DNA of 58,528 nucleotides from the NCBI GenBank assembly GCA_023412855.1, contig JAEZRJ010000049.1, forward strand, positions 1-58,528. The letters are read 5' to 3'. The position numbers and the translations under genes are program-made. This DNA is from Bacillota bacterium (lineage in GTDB: Bacteria > Bacillota > Clostridia > Lachnospirales > Lachnospiraceae). Positions 1-8,078 of this stretch are shown piece after piece (position 1 is the first letter of the stretch; each line of letters starts with the position of its first letter). The notes beneath the pieces are model-generated. The model did no database searches, had not been told where the DNA came from, and saw nothing but the letters and a program-made list of their open reading frames with translations.

Positions 1-32
1 GATTTTTATGTATAAAATAGGAGGATGGAGAA

Positions 33-1115
33 GTGTCCAGAGTTTATAATTTTTCAGCAGGTCCGGCAGTGCTACCTGAAGAAGTATTAAAAGAGGCTGC
101 AGATGAAATGTTAGATTACAGAGGAACCGGCATGTCCGTAATGGAGATGAGCCACCGTTCCAAGGCGTATGATACGATTATCAAAGAGGCGGAGGCGGAT
201 CTGCGTGAGCTTATGAATATACCGGATAATTATAAGGTATTATTTTTGCAGGGCGGTGCCAGCCAGCAGTTTGCAATGATTCCCATGAACCTGATGAAGA
301 ATAGAAAAGCGGCATATATCGTTACGGGACAGTGGGCGAAAAAGGCATATCAGGAAGGAAAGATATACGGGGAAGCGATAGACGTGGCTTCTTCTGCAGA
401 TAAGATGTTTTCCTATATTCCCGATTGCTCCGATCTGGACATCCCGGAAGATGCAGATTATGTGTACATATGCGAGAATAACACCATCTACGGAACGAAA
501 TTCAAGACGCTGCCCAATACCAAGGGACATACGCTCGTATCGGACGTATCCTCCTGCTTTTTGTCCGAGCCGGTGGATGTAACAAAATATGGCGTAATTT
601 ACGGCGGAGTGCAGAAGAATATAGGGCCTGCAGGCGTTGTTATCGTAATCATCAGAGAGGATTTGATTACGGAGGATTGCTTGCCAGGTACTCCTACTAT
701 GTTAAAATATAAGATTCATGCGGATGAAGGCTCGCTTTATAATACGCCTCCGGCATATGGCATCTATATTTGCGGAAAAGTTTTTAAGTGGCTGAAAAAG
801 AAGGGCGGCTTAGACGCTATGAAGGAATATAACGAGAAAAAGGCGAAGGTTCTCTATGATTTTCTCGATGAAAGCAAGCTGTTCAAAGGAACGGTAAGGA
901 AGGAAGACCGTTCGTTGATGAATGTTCCTTTTGTAACAGGAAACGAGGAGCTTGACACCAAATTTGTAAAAGAAGCAAAGGAAGCCGGATTCGAGAATTT
1001 GAAAGGACATAGAAGTGTGGGCGGTATGCGCGCCAGCATCTACAACGCTATGCCTATCGAAGGTGTGGAAAAGCTCGTTGAGTTCATGAAGGCTTTTGAA
1101 GAAAAAAATGCTTGA
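33..1115 (+). CDS. serC: phosphoserine aminotransferase
   Basis: Cytoplasmic PLP-dependent enzyme of the phosphorylated serine pathway; it converts 3-phosphohydroxypyruvate and glutamate to O-phosphoserine and 2-oxoglutarate. The 360-residue protein has the normal family length. The N-terminal motif YNFSAGPAVLP and the cofactor-lysine motif GGVQKNIGPAG (Lys195) are diagnostic. The start is GTG at 33, set by a perfect AGGAGG at 19-24 with 8-nt spacing. serA follows after 58 nt on the same strand without a visible terminator, so the two are probably one operon. The upstream promoter lies outside the window. Family assignment is secure. Confidence 0.97.
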   Translation: MSRVYNFSAGPAVLPEEVLKEAADEMLDYRGTGMSVMEMSHRSKAYDTIIKEAEADLRELMNIPDNYKVLFLQGGASQQFAMIPMNLMKNRKAAYIVTGQWAKKAYQEGKIYGEAIDVASSADKMFSYIPDCSDLDIPEDADYVYICENNTIYGTKFKTLPNTKGHTLVSDVSSCFLSEPVDVTKYGVIYGGVQKNIGPAGVVIVIIREDLITEDCLPGTPTMLKYKIHADEGSLYNTPPAYGIYICGKVFKWLKKKGGLDAMKEYNEKKAKVLYDFLDESKLFKGTVRKEDRSLMNVPFVTGNEELDTKFVKEAKEAGFENLKGHRSVGGMRASIYNAMPIEGVEKLVEFMKAFEEKNA

Positions 1116-1173
1116 TAATGCCGAAGGTGCGGCGACGTATCGATAGAATAAGGATGAGAGGAAGGATGTAGAG

Positions 1174-2337
1174 ATGTTTAAATATCATTGCCTGAATCCG
1201 ATCGCGGATATCGGATTGAACAAATTTACGGGGAATTATGAAAAAACGGAAAATGTAAATGAGGCTGACGGAGTCTTGGTACGCAGTGCCGCTATGCATG
1301 ATATGGAGCTGCCCGAGAAGCTGTTGGCAGTGGCGAGAGCAGGTGCGGGAGTGAATAATATTCCGTTAGATAAATGTGCGGAAAAAGGTATTGTCGTATT
1401 CAATACTCCGGGAGCGAATGCCAACGGTGTAAAGGAGCTGGTAATAGCAGGTATGCTCTTGGCTTCCCGCGATATCGTAGGAGGTATTAACTGGGTAGAA
1501 GCCAATAAAGATGACAAGAACATTGCAAAAACGGCAGAAAAAGAGAAAAAGAACTTCGCCGGTACGGAGATTCAGGATAAGAAGCTGGGCTTGATCGGTC
1601 TGGGTGCTATCGGTATCAAGGTTGCTAACGTAGCCAGGCATTTGGGCATGGAGGTATACGGTTATGATCCTTATTTATCCGTAGACGCTGCATGGAACCT
1701 GAGCCGCGACGTAAAGCACGTTCTGAACGTAGATGAGATTTATGAAAACTGCGATTTTATTTCCATTCATGTACCTCTTGTGGAAACTACGAGAGGAATG
1801 CTCAACAAAGAGGCGATTGCGAAGATGAAAGAGGGAGTTGTCCTTCTTAATTTCGCGAGAGATTTGCTTGCGAATGAAGAAGATGTCATCGAAGGAATAA
1901 AGTCCGGCAAGGTGCGTAAGTATGTGACGGATTTCCCGAATACGATAACGGCAGGTCAGGAAGGCTGTATCGTTGTACCTCATCTGGGCGCTTCCACGGA
2001 GGAATCTGAGGATAATTGCGCGAAGATGGCGGTTAAGGAGATGATGGACTATTTGGAGAACGGTAATATCATCAATAGTGTGAATTATCCCGACTGCGAT
2101 ATGGGAGTATGCACTCAGGCCGGCCGCGTAGCGATTTTCCATAAGAATAAGGCGAATATGATTACGAGATTTACCGCTTGCTTTGGAGATGAAGGGATCA
2201 ACATTACCGATATGATGAACAAGTCCAAGGGAGAAGTTGCGTATACGATGATCGATTTGGAAAATGCTGCAACGGAGGAAATGGTAAACAAGCTTAAGAC
2301 AATCGAAGGTGTATTCCGAGTACGCGTGGTAAAATAA
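1174..2337 (+). CDS. serA: D-3-phosphoglycerate dehydrogenase
   Basis: NAD-dependent oxidation of 3-phosphoglycerate to 3-phosphohydroxypyruvate, the first step of serine synthesis. The 387-residue protein has a substrate-binding segment, a Rossmann domain with GLGAIGIKVAN near residues 146-156, the catalytic-region motif VVPHLGASTEESEDNCA, and a C-terminal ACT domain (about 319-387). It is therefore the short SerA type with an ACT domain but no intervening ASB domain. The ACT domain suggests serine feedback, which is family knowledge, not something seen here. Ribosome site AGGAAGG lies before ATG 1174. It follows serC and ends just before a strong bidirectional terminator. Confidence 0.96.
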   Translation: MFKYHCLNPIADIGLNKFTGNYEKTENVNEADGVLVRSAAMHDMELPEKLLAVARAGAGVNNIPLDKCAEKGIVVFNTPGANANGVKELVIAGMLLASRDIVGGINWVEANKDDKNIAKTAEKEKKNFAGTEIQDKKLGLIGLGAIGIKVANVARHLGMEVYGYDPYLSVDAAWNLSRDVKHVLNVDEIYENCDFISIHVPLVETTRGMLNKEAIAKMKEGVVLLNFARDLLANEEDVIEGIKSGKVRKYVTDFPNTITAGQEGCIVVPHLGASTEESEDNCAKMAVKEMMDYLENGNIINSVNYPDCDMGVCTQAGRVAIFHKNKANMITRFTACFGDEGINITDMMNKSKGEVAYTMIDLENAATEEMVNKLKTIEGVFRVRVVK

Positions 2338-2361
2338 GCAAAAATAATATTTAGTATATAG

Positions 2362-2420
2362 AAAAGGATATTTCCGGTCTGTAATCCCCTGAATAGAGGA
2401 TAGAACGGAAATATCCTTTT
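2362..2420. terminator. bidirectional terminator between serA and the 2425-2709 gene
   Basis: A perfect 15-bp inverted repeat (2362-2376 with 2406-2420, arms starting AAAAGGATATTTCCG) is followed by T-rich sequence on both strands. It separates convergent genes. Confidence 0.9.
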
Positions 2421-2424
2421 TATT

Positions 2425-2709
2425 TTATTTCAGAGAGTTAGCGATATTGGAAAAACCGTTCATACCGTCTTCTTCAAGCTCCGATTTAAGATTCGCTTCT
2501 GCCTGAACGCCTGCCTGGCTGGCAAGGTCCATATAGAGGATAAACACATCCTCGAGGGTCATATTTTTCTCCTTGGCAATCTGCTCCATTACCGGCTTCA
2601 AGGCCTCTAGCTGAGTAGAGATTTTTGTCTTCTGGGGATCGATGTCCCCCAAGACCTCCTCGGCATATTTGCTGATTCTTTCCCATATCTGAATATGTTC
2701 AACAGTCAT
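2425..2709 (-). CDS. small conserved-looking protein of unknown function
   Basis: A 94-residue acidic, helix-rich soluble protein with no signal peptide or membrane segment. I do not recognise a named family. Reality is supported by a good ribosome site (GGAGG, spacing about 7 nt on the minus strand), by coding-like composition, and by a shared bidirectional terminator at its 3' end. It is convergent to serC-serA and divergent from DUF1015, so it is probably monocistronic. Sequence features visible are repeated Glu/Lys helices and an Asp-Pro-Gln-Lys-Thr turn near residues 23-27; nothing points to a catalytic role. Confidence 0.7.
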   Translation of the reverse strand: MTVEHIQIWERISKYAEEVLGDIDPQKTKISTQLEALKPVMEQIAKEKNMTLEDVFILYMDLASQAGVQAEANLKSELEEDGMNGFSNIANSLK

Positions 2710-2803
2710 TTATTTTCCTCCATTTACTCTTTACTGACTTTTATTTTATCACTTGATGCTTGTGCTGCATAGGTTAATTTGTTAGAATAATTGTATATAA
2801 AAC

Positions 2804-2936
2804 GATACTGTTCACACAGTAGATTAACACTTGCTGTTAAGCTGCGTAAGAATATGATTCAAGAGATGATTTCTGCTTCGCAAAGCGAATTTAAGTGCAG
2901 AAAGCATGCGTTGCTGAGAACGGAGTGAACAGTAAC
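2804..2936 (+). repeat. MITE-like element A, copy 1 (full length)
   Basis: A 133-bp element with 12-bp terminal inverted repeats: GATACTGTTCAC at the left and GTGAACAGTAAC at the right (one mismatch). It is flanked by an 8-bp direct repeat TATAAAAC (2796-2803 and 2937-2944), which fits a target-site duplication. Inside are a TTAACA-CTTGC-TGTTAA hairpin and a second hairpin whose outer stem is TTTCTGC/GCAGAAA with TTCGC/GCGAA nested in it. There is no coding capacity. It ends 29 nt before the DUF1015 start. Confidence 0.85.
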
Positions 2937-2965
2937 TATAAAACAATACTTGTGAGGATAAAAAA

Positions 2966-4201
2966 ATGGCAAAGATAAAACCCTTTAAAGCGATAAGGCC
3001 CCAAAAAGGACTGGAAGAGCATATAGCCGCTCTTCCCTATGATGTATACAATAGAGAAGAGGCGAAGCGGGAAGTGGATAGGGAACCGCTTTCTTTTTTG
3101 AGAGTGGATCGTGCGGAGACTCAGTTTGGAAGTGAAGTGGATACCTATGCCGATTGTGTTTATGAGAAGGCACATGAGCTTCTGTGGAAGATGGTAGGGG
3201 ACGGCGAGCTTGTAGAGGAGGAGAAAGACTGCTACTATGTATATGAACTGGTAATGGAGGGACGTTCACAGGTAGGCATTGCGGCCTGCGCCTCGGTGGA
3301 TGATTACCTTTCCCAGACGATAAAGAAACATGAGAATACGAGGGAAGATAAGGAAATAGACCGCATTCGTCATGTGGATGCGTGCAAGGCGCAGACGGGA
3401 CCTATATTCCTGGCTTACCGTTCCCATCCCGTTATTCGGGAGGAGATAAAAAATGCAAGAGAAAGTGCCCCCCTTTACAACTTTACAGCGGTGGATGGCA
3501 TTGCGCACAAAGTGTGGAAAATAGAGGAAGAGGAAGCGGTGGGCAGAATTAGAAGAGCGTTCGAAGAGGTAGAAAGCATTTATATCGCCGACGGACATCA
3601 TCGCTGCGCCTCTGCCGTAAAGGTTTCTTTGAAAAGAAGAGGGGAAAATCCGGATTATACTGGTGAAGAGGAATTTAACTATTTTCTTTCGGTCTTATTT
3701 TCCGACGACCAGCTTATGATTATGGACTATAACCGCGTAGTTATGGATTTGAATGGACTTAGTGCCCAGGAATACTTGGAAAGAGTGGGAGAGTATTTCC
3801 ATATTGAGAAACGGGGAGAAACTCCTTATAAGCCTGAAGAAAAAGGAACTTTCGGTATGTATCTGGAAGAGGCATGGTATAAGCTTGAGGCAAGAGAGCC
3901 ATATACCGGGCAAGATCCGGTAGAGGCTTTGGATGTAGCGGTCATTCAGAATAGACTGTTATGTCCGGTACTGGGAATCGGCGATGCGAAGACCGATAAA
4001 AGGATTGATTTCGTAGGAGGAATCCGTGGGCTCAAGGAGTTGGAGCGCAGAGTACATACCGATGCGAAAGTGGCGTTTTCCATGTACCCTACTTCCATCG
4101 GAGAACTGTTTGCGGTATCCGATGCAGGAATGCTGATGCCTCCTAAATCCACATGGTTTGAACCCAAGCTCAGGAGCGGCTTGTTTATTCATAAAATTTG
4201 A
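2966..4201 (+). CDS. DUF1015 family protein (COG4198-like)
   Basis: A 411-residue soluble protein matching my knowledge of the DUF1015 family: N-terminal I-x-P-F-x-A-I-R-P-x-K, then AALPYDVYNREEA, and the central IADGHHRCASA motif. The family has no settled function that I can state. It lies one gene from serC-serA on the same strand; I associate this neighbourhood with clostridial genomes. No phosphoserine phosphatase gene is visible, so a role in serine or phosphoserine metabolism is a reasonable but unproven idea. The start ATG 2966 has only a weak upstream Shine-Dalgarno (GTGAGGAT). Both flanks carry a full MITE-A copy, 29 nt before the start and 17 nt after the stop. Confidence 0.88.
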   Translation: MAKIKPFKAIRPQKGLEEHIAALPYDVYNREEAKREVDREPLSFLRVDRAETQFGSEVDTYADCVYEKAHELLWKMVGDGELVEEEKDCYYVYELVMEGRSQVGIAACASVDDYLSQTIKKHENTREDKEIDRIRHVDACKAQTGPIFLAYRSHPVIREEIKNARESAPLYNFTAVDGIAHKVWKIEEEEAVGRIRRAFEEVESIYIADGHHRCASAVKVSLKRRGENPDYTGEEEFNYFLSVLFSDDQLMIMDYNRVVMDLNGLSAQEYLERVGEYFHIEKRGETPYKPEEKGTFGMYLEEAWYKLEAREPYTGQDPVEALDVAVIQNRLLCPVLGIGDAKTDKRIDFVGGIRGLKELERRVHTDAKVAFSMYPTSIGELFAVSDAGMLMPPKSTWFEPKLRSGLFIHKI

Positions 4202-4218
4202 AGGAAAAAAGAGTAATG

Positions 4219-4367
4219 GTTACTGTTCACACAGTAGCTTAACACTTGCTGTTAAGCTGCGTAAGAACGTGATTCAAGAGATGATTTCTGCTTCGCGGAG
4301 CGAATTGAAATGCAAAACTTTTGCATTGCAGAAATCATGCGTTGCTTAGAACGGAGTGAACAGTAAC
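4219..4367 (+). repeat. MITE-like element A, copy 2 (full length)
   Basis: A 149-bp copy with perfect 12-bp terminal inverted repeats GTTACTGTTCAC / GTGAACAGTAAC. The flanking octamers GAGTAATG (4211-4218) and GATTAATG (4368-4375) agree at 7 of 8 positions, as an aged target duplication would. It keeps both hairpins of copy 1 (outer stem GATTTCTGC/GCAGAAATC) and carries about 16 extra bases forming an additional TGCAAAA/TTTTGCA hairpin. It occupies nearly the whole gap upstream of glgB, so the glgB promoter may lie in or before it. Confidence 0.87.
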
Positions 4368-4396
4368 GATTAATGTGAAAGCGAGGCATGGTATCT

Positions 4397-6898
4397 ATGA
4401 ACAATAAACTGTATAAGTTAATGAATTGGCCGAAAATAGAAGCTATAATTTATTCGGAGTCGGATAATCCCCATGAGATTTTGGGAGCGCATGCGGCAGG
4501 GAATCATACGCTGGTTCAGGCATTTTTTCCCGGGGCAAAGAGCGTTCTTATTCAGGACAAAAAGGATAAAAAGAGCTATGAAATGGAACTGGCCGACGGA
4601 GAAGGTTTTTTTGCGGCGCTCATACCGGGCAAGATACCCATGCAGTACGAATATATTGTAGAGGACGAAGAGGGAAATTTTAAAAAGGTGAAGGATGCTT
4701 ATAACTTCGCACCTCAGATAGAGAAAAAGGATATGGATAAGTTCGCAGCGGGTATTCACTATACCGTTTATGAAAAGCTGGGAGCGCATCCGAAGAGATT
4801 GGATGGAGTAAACGGCGTTTATTTTGCCGTATGGGCACCGGGTGCGGTGCGGGTGAGCGCAGTGGGAGATTTCAACGATTGGGACGGTAGAGTCCATCAG
4901 ATGCGCAAACTTGGAGATTCCGGCATTTTTGAGATTTTTGTTCCTGATGCGAAGGAGGGACAGAATTACAAATATGAATTGAAGATAAAGGGTGGATTGA
5001 CTTATTTAAAGGCCGATCCTTATGCCTTTGGGCAGCAGCTTCGCCCTGATACGGCATCCGTGATCCGGGGAGGAATGAGCTCCGAAAAGGGGCGGTTCAA
5101 ATGGGAGGATGCACAGTGGCTCACACAGAGGAAGGAAAGACAGGGACAGGATAAGCCCATTAGTATTTATGAGCTTTATCTCGGATCCTTTCGGGCAGGA
5201 GAGGACGGCAGCTACCTAAATTATAAGGAACTGGCACCTCTTATCATCGAGTATGTGAAGCAGATGGGATATACCCATATCGAGCTTATGCCGGTAATGG
5301 AGCATCCCTTTGACGGCTCGTGGGGATATCAGGTAATCGGCTATTATGCACCTACTTCCAGATACGGAACCAATGAGGACTTTATGTATTTTATGAATGA
5401 GATGCATAAGGCGGGCATCGGAGTAATCCTGGACTGGGTTCCGGCGCATTTTCCAAGGGATGTTCAAGGGCTTTCCAATTTCGACGGCACTTGCCTCTAC
5501 GAGCATCAGGACCCGAGAAGAGGTTATCATCCCCATTGGGGAACGCTTATCTATAATTATGGCAGGCCGCAGGTATCCAATTATTTGATTGCCAATGCAC
5601 TGTTTTGGATAGAAAGATATCATGCAGACGGCATCCGCATGGATGCGGTGGCTTCTATGCTGTATCTGGATTACGGAAAAAGTGACGGACAGTGGCTCCC
5701 CAATATATACGGAGGCCACGAGAATCTGGAAGCGATAGAATTTCTAAAACATTTGAATTCCATCGTGAAAAAAAGGGACGATGGAGTTCTGATGATTGCG
5801 GAAGAATCCACCGCGTGGCCTAAGGTTACGGGAGAAGTGGAGGATAATGGACTTGGTTTCGACATAAAATGGAATATGGGATGGATGAACGACTATCTGG
5901 GTTATATCGCTTACGATCCGTATTTCAGAAATCACCACCATAATGAGCTCACTTTCAGCATGGTTTATGCGTACAGTGAAAAATTTATGCTTGTATTTTC
6001 CCATGATGAGGTCGTACACGGAAAGGCGACGATGATAGGAAAAATGCCCGGAGAACTTAAGGAAAAGTTCGCCAATCTGAGGCTGACCTATGCCTATATG
6101 ATGGTTCATCCGGGGAAAAAGCTGCTGTTCATGGGGCAGGATATTGCTGAATTCGATGAATGGAACGAGAAGCGTGAAGTGGAATGGGGGCTGCTCCAGT
6201 ATGACAGCCATAAAGGCATTCATAATTTGGTAAAGACCTTAAATGAGCTGTATAAAAATTATCCTGCATTCTATAAGTGCGATGCTTCCTGGGACGGATT
6301 CGAATGGATCAATTGTATTTCTTCTAACGACTGTATGCTCGTTTTCATGCGTAAGTCGGATGTGCCGGAGGATACCTTGGTAGTGATGGCTAATTTCGCC
6401 AATGTGCAAAGGACGTATACCATAGGTGTTTCCCTTGAAGGAAAGTATAAAGAAATATTGAATACGGATGATGCGGCTTTCGGCGGAGAGGGTGTGGTCA
6501 ACGGGGAAATAGTCTGCTCCGAGCAGGAGGAATTCGACGACAGGCCTTATTCTATTCAGGTAATAAGCGCGCCGCTGTCCGTAAGCGTATTCAGTTATAT
6601 TCCTTATACTCCGGAGGAGGAGAAGGAAGCCGCGAGGAGAAAAGAAGAGAGAATCCGCAAAGAAAAAGAGGCGGCCCTTGAAAGAGAGCGTCAGGAGAGG
6701 ATAGCAGCTCTGGAAAAAGAACGTCAGGAAAAGCAGGCGGAGGCTGAAAAAGCTTTAGAGGAGGCAAAAGAAGCCAAGGAGCGTGCCGAGCGGATGCTGA
6801 AAGCCGCGGAAGAAGCGCGTCTGGAGGAGGAAAGAGTCCGCAGCGGAGGCAAAGGATGTATTGTTTTGACAGAGAAGAAACCGGGAAAGAAAAAGTAG
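4397..6898 (+). CDS. glgB: 1,4-alpha-glucan branching enzyme with a C-terminal coiled-coil tail
   Basis: Cytoplasmic GH13 enzyme that makes alpha-1,6 branches in glycogen. I place the start at ATG 4397, because GCGAGG at 4381-4386 is 10 nt from it but only 1 nt from the in-frame ATG at 4388. The 833 residues comprise an N-terminal branching-enzyme domain, CBM48 (around FAVWAPGAVRVSAVGDFNDW), the GH13 barrel and a C-terminal beta domain. Catalytic residues are visible: nucleophile Asp416 in GIRMDAVA, acid/base Glu469 in MIAEEST, and Asp537 in FSHDEVVHGK. The oddity is residues 740-833: about 70 residues of Glu/Lys/Arg/Ala-rich predicted coiled coil, then a short basic end. Ordinary GlgB proteins stop before this. 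mscS follows after 13 nt. Confidence 0.95.
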   Translation: MNNKLYKLMNWPKIEAIIYSESDNPHEILGAHAAGNHTLVQAFFPGAKSVLIQDKKDKKSYEMELADGEGFFAALIPGKIPMQYEYIVEDEEGNFKKVKDAYNFAPQIEKKDMDKFAAGIHYTVYEKLGAHPKRLDGVNGVYFAVWAPGAVRVSAVGDFNDWDGRVHQMRKLGDSGIFEIFVPDAKEGQNYKYELKIKGGLTYLKADPYAFGQQLRPDTASVIRGGMSSEKGRFKWEDAQWLTQRKERQGQDKPISIYELYLGSFRAGEDGSYLNYKELAPLIIEYVKQMGYTHIELMPVMEHPFDGSWGYQVIGYYAPTSRYGTNEDFMYFMNEMHKAGIGVILDWVPAHFPRDVQGLSNFDGTCLYEHQDPRRGYHPHWGTLIYNYGRPQVSNYLIANALFWIERYHADGIRMDAVASMLYLDYGKSDGQWLPNIYGGHENLEAIEFLKHLNSIVKKRDDGVLMIAEESTAWPKVTGEVEDNGLGFDIKWNMGWMNDYLGYIAYDPYFRNHHHNELTFSMVYAYSEKFMLVFSHDEVVHGKATMIGKMPGELKEKFANLRLTYAYMMVHPGKKLLFMGQDIAEFDEWNEKREVEWGLLQYDSHKGIHNLVKTLNELYKNYPAFYKCDASWDGFEWINCISSNDCMLVFMRKSDVPEDTLVVMANFANVQRTYTIGVSLEGKYKEILNTDDAAFGGEGVVNGEIVCSEQEEFDDRPYSIQVISAPLSVSVFSYIPYTPEEEKEAARRKEERIRKEKEAALERERQERIAALEKERQEKQAEAEKALEEAKEAKERAERMLKAAEEARLEEERVRSGGKGCIVLTEKKPGKKK

Positions 6899-6911
6899 GT
6901 AGGAAATGTAT

Positions 6912-7820
6912 ATGTATATGGATTATTTGAAGGTTTTGACATCTTTTACGACAGAGGAGCCTATCGATATAGGTGTAATTGAGAAGTTCCTTTATGAGCT
7001 GCCGGATAAGGCATTACATTTAGGCACGAGGGTGCTGCTTTCCATCGTAGTTCTTCTTGTGGGAATACAGCTTATTAAGTTGATCCGCAAGATCATAAAG
7101 AAATCTCTGGGGAGAGGGAACGTGGATATCGGTGTAGTGCAGTTCATTGATTCCTTTTTAAAGGCATCCTTGTACGCGGTGCTGATTATAACCATTGCAT
7201 CTGGATTCGGGCTGGATGCGGCGAGTATACTGGCGTTGTTAGGCTCAGCCGGTGTGGCCATCGGTCTTGCCATTCAGGGAAGCTTGTCTAACTTTGTGGG
7301 AGGAGTGCTCATTTTGCTGCTGAAGCCTTTTAAGGTAGGAGACTACATTAAGGAAGATTCCAGAGGCAATGAAGGTGTCGTAAAGGAAATAGAATTGTTC
7401 TATACGAAGCTTACGACTGCGGACAATAAGGTAATCGTGCTTCCAAACGGCACGCTTGCTAATTCCAGTCTGACGAATGTAACCGCATGTGATAACCGTC
7501 GGATGGATATTGTTGTAAAGATATCCTACGATGCGGATATCAGGAAAGCGAAGGCAGTATTGCAGAAGGTTCTGGACGAAGATACAGCGGTCTTAAAGGA
7601 AGAAGAGCATTTCGTCTATATCAGCGAGCTGGGAGATTTCAGTGTAAATGTGGGAATAAGGTGCTGGTTTTCCATGGATGATTTCTGGGCTGGCAAATGG
7701 CGGATAACGGAAAATATCAAATATGCGCTGGACGAAGCAGGAATAAGCATACCGTCTTCTCAGATGGACGTGTATGTGAAAGAGGAAATTGCCTCTAAGG
7801 ATGAAATTAAAAAACAATAG
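6912..7820 (+). CDS. mscS: MscS-family small-conductance mechanosensitive channel
   Basis: Inner-membrane channel that opens under membrane tension on hypo-osmotic shock. About 302 residues from ATG 6912, chosen because AGG at 6901-6903 is 8 nt upstream; ATGs at 6906 and 6918 are also in frame. Predicted membrane segments lie at roughly residues 33-52, 75-100 and in the pore helix ILALLGSAGVAIGLAIQGSLSNFVGG, which has the Gly/Ala packing pattern of MscS TM3. The beta domain follows (LKPFKVGDYI, then VLPNGTLANSSLTN), then the alpha/beta C-terminal domain. Length is close to E. coli MscS (286). It lies 13 nt after glgB and may be co-transcribed. Confidence 0.94.
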   Translation: MYMDYLKVLTSFTTEEPIDIGVIEKFLYELPDKALHLGTRVLLSIVVLLVGIQLIKLIRKIIKKSLGRGNVDIGVVQFIDSFLKASLYAVLIITIASGFGLDAASILALLGSAGVAIGLAIQGSLSNFVGGVLILLLKPFKVGDYIKEDSRGNEGVVKEIELFYTKLTTADNKVIVLPNGTLANSSLTNVTACDNRRMDIVVKISYDADIRKAKAVLQKVLDEDTAVLKEEEHFVYISELGDFSVNVGIRCWFSMDDFWAGKWRITENIKYALDEAGISIPSSQMDVYVKEEIASKDEIKKQ

Positions 7821-7866
7821 AAAAAAGTCGTAAAAACAAAAAAGTTTAAAAAAGGATATTTTTATC

Positions 7867-7895
7867 TTGCCAAAAATGTCATTAGCCTTTATAAT
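7867..7895 (+). promoter_or_regulatory. sigma-70-type promoter of tRNA-Thr
   Basis: TTGCCA (7867-7872), a 17-bp spacer and a perfect TATAAT (7890-7895). The tRNA begins 31 nt after the -10 box. Confidence 0.8.
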
Positions 7896-7925
7896 AGCAT
7901 TTGTCGGTATCGCAGATGCCGGATT

Positions 7926-7998
<73 letters not shown>

Positions 7999-8019
7999 TG
8001 GATTCAGAAATCCGCGAAT

Positions 8020-8053
8020 AGGCATATTTCTCAGATGAGAGGTATGCTTTTTT
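8020..8053 (+). terminator. terminator downstream of tRNA-Thr
   Basis: A 13-bp stem (8020-8032 with 8037-8049, including G-U pairs) with an AGAT loop is followed by a T-run ending at 8053. It sits between the tRNA and the MATE gene. Confidence 0.75.
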
Positions 8054-8078
8054 CTATGGAGTTGGCAGGTGATGAGCA

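Noticed and set aside
4158..4349. 63-codon plus-strand ORF after DUF1015
   Set aside because: It overlaps the DUF1015 3' end and then runs through the MITE-A copy; no ribosome site.
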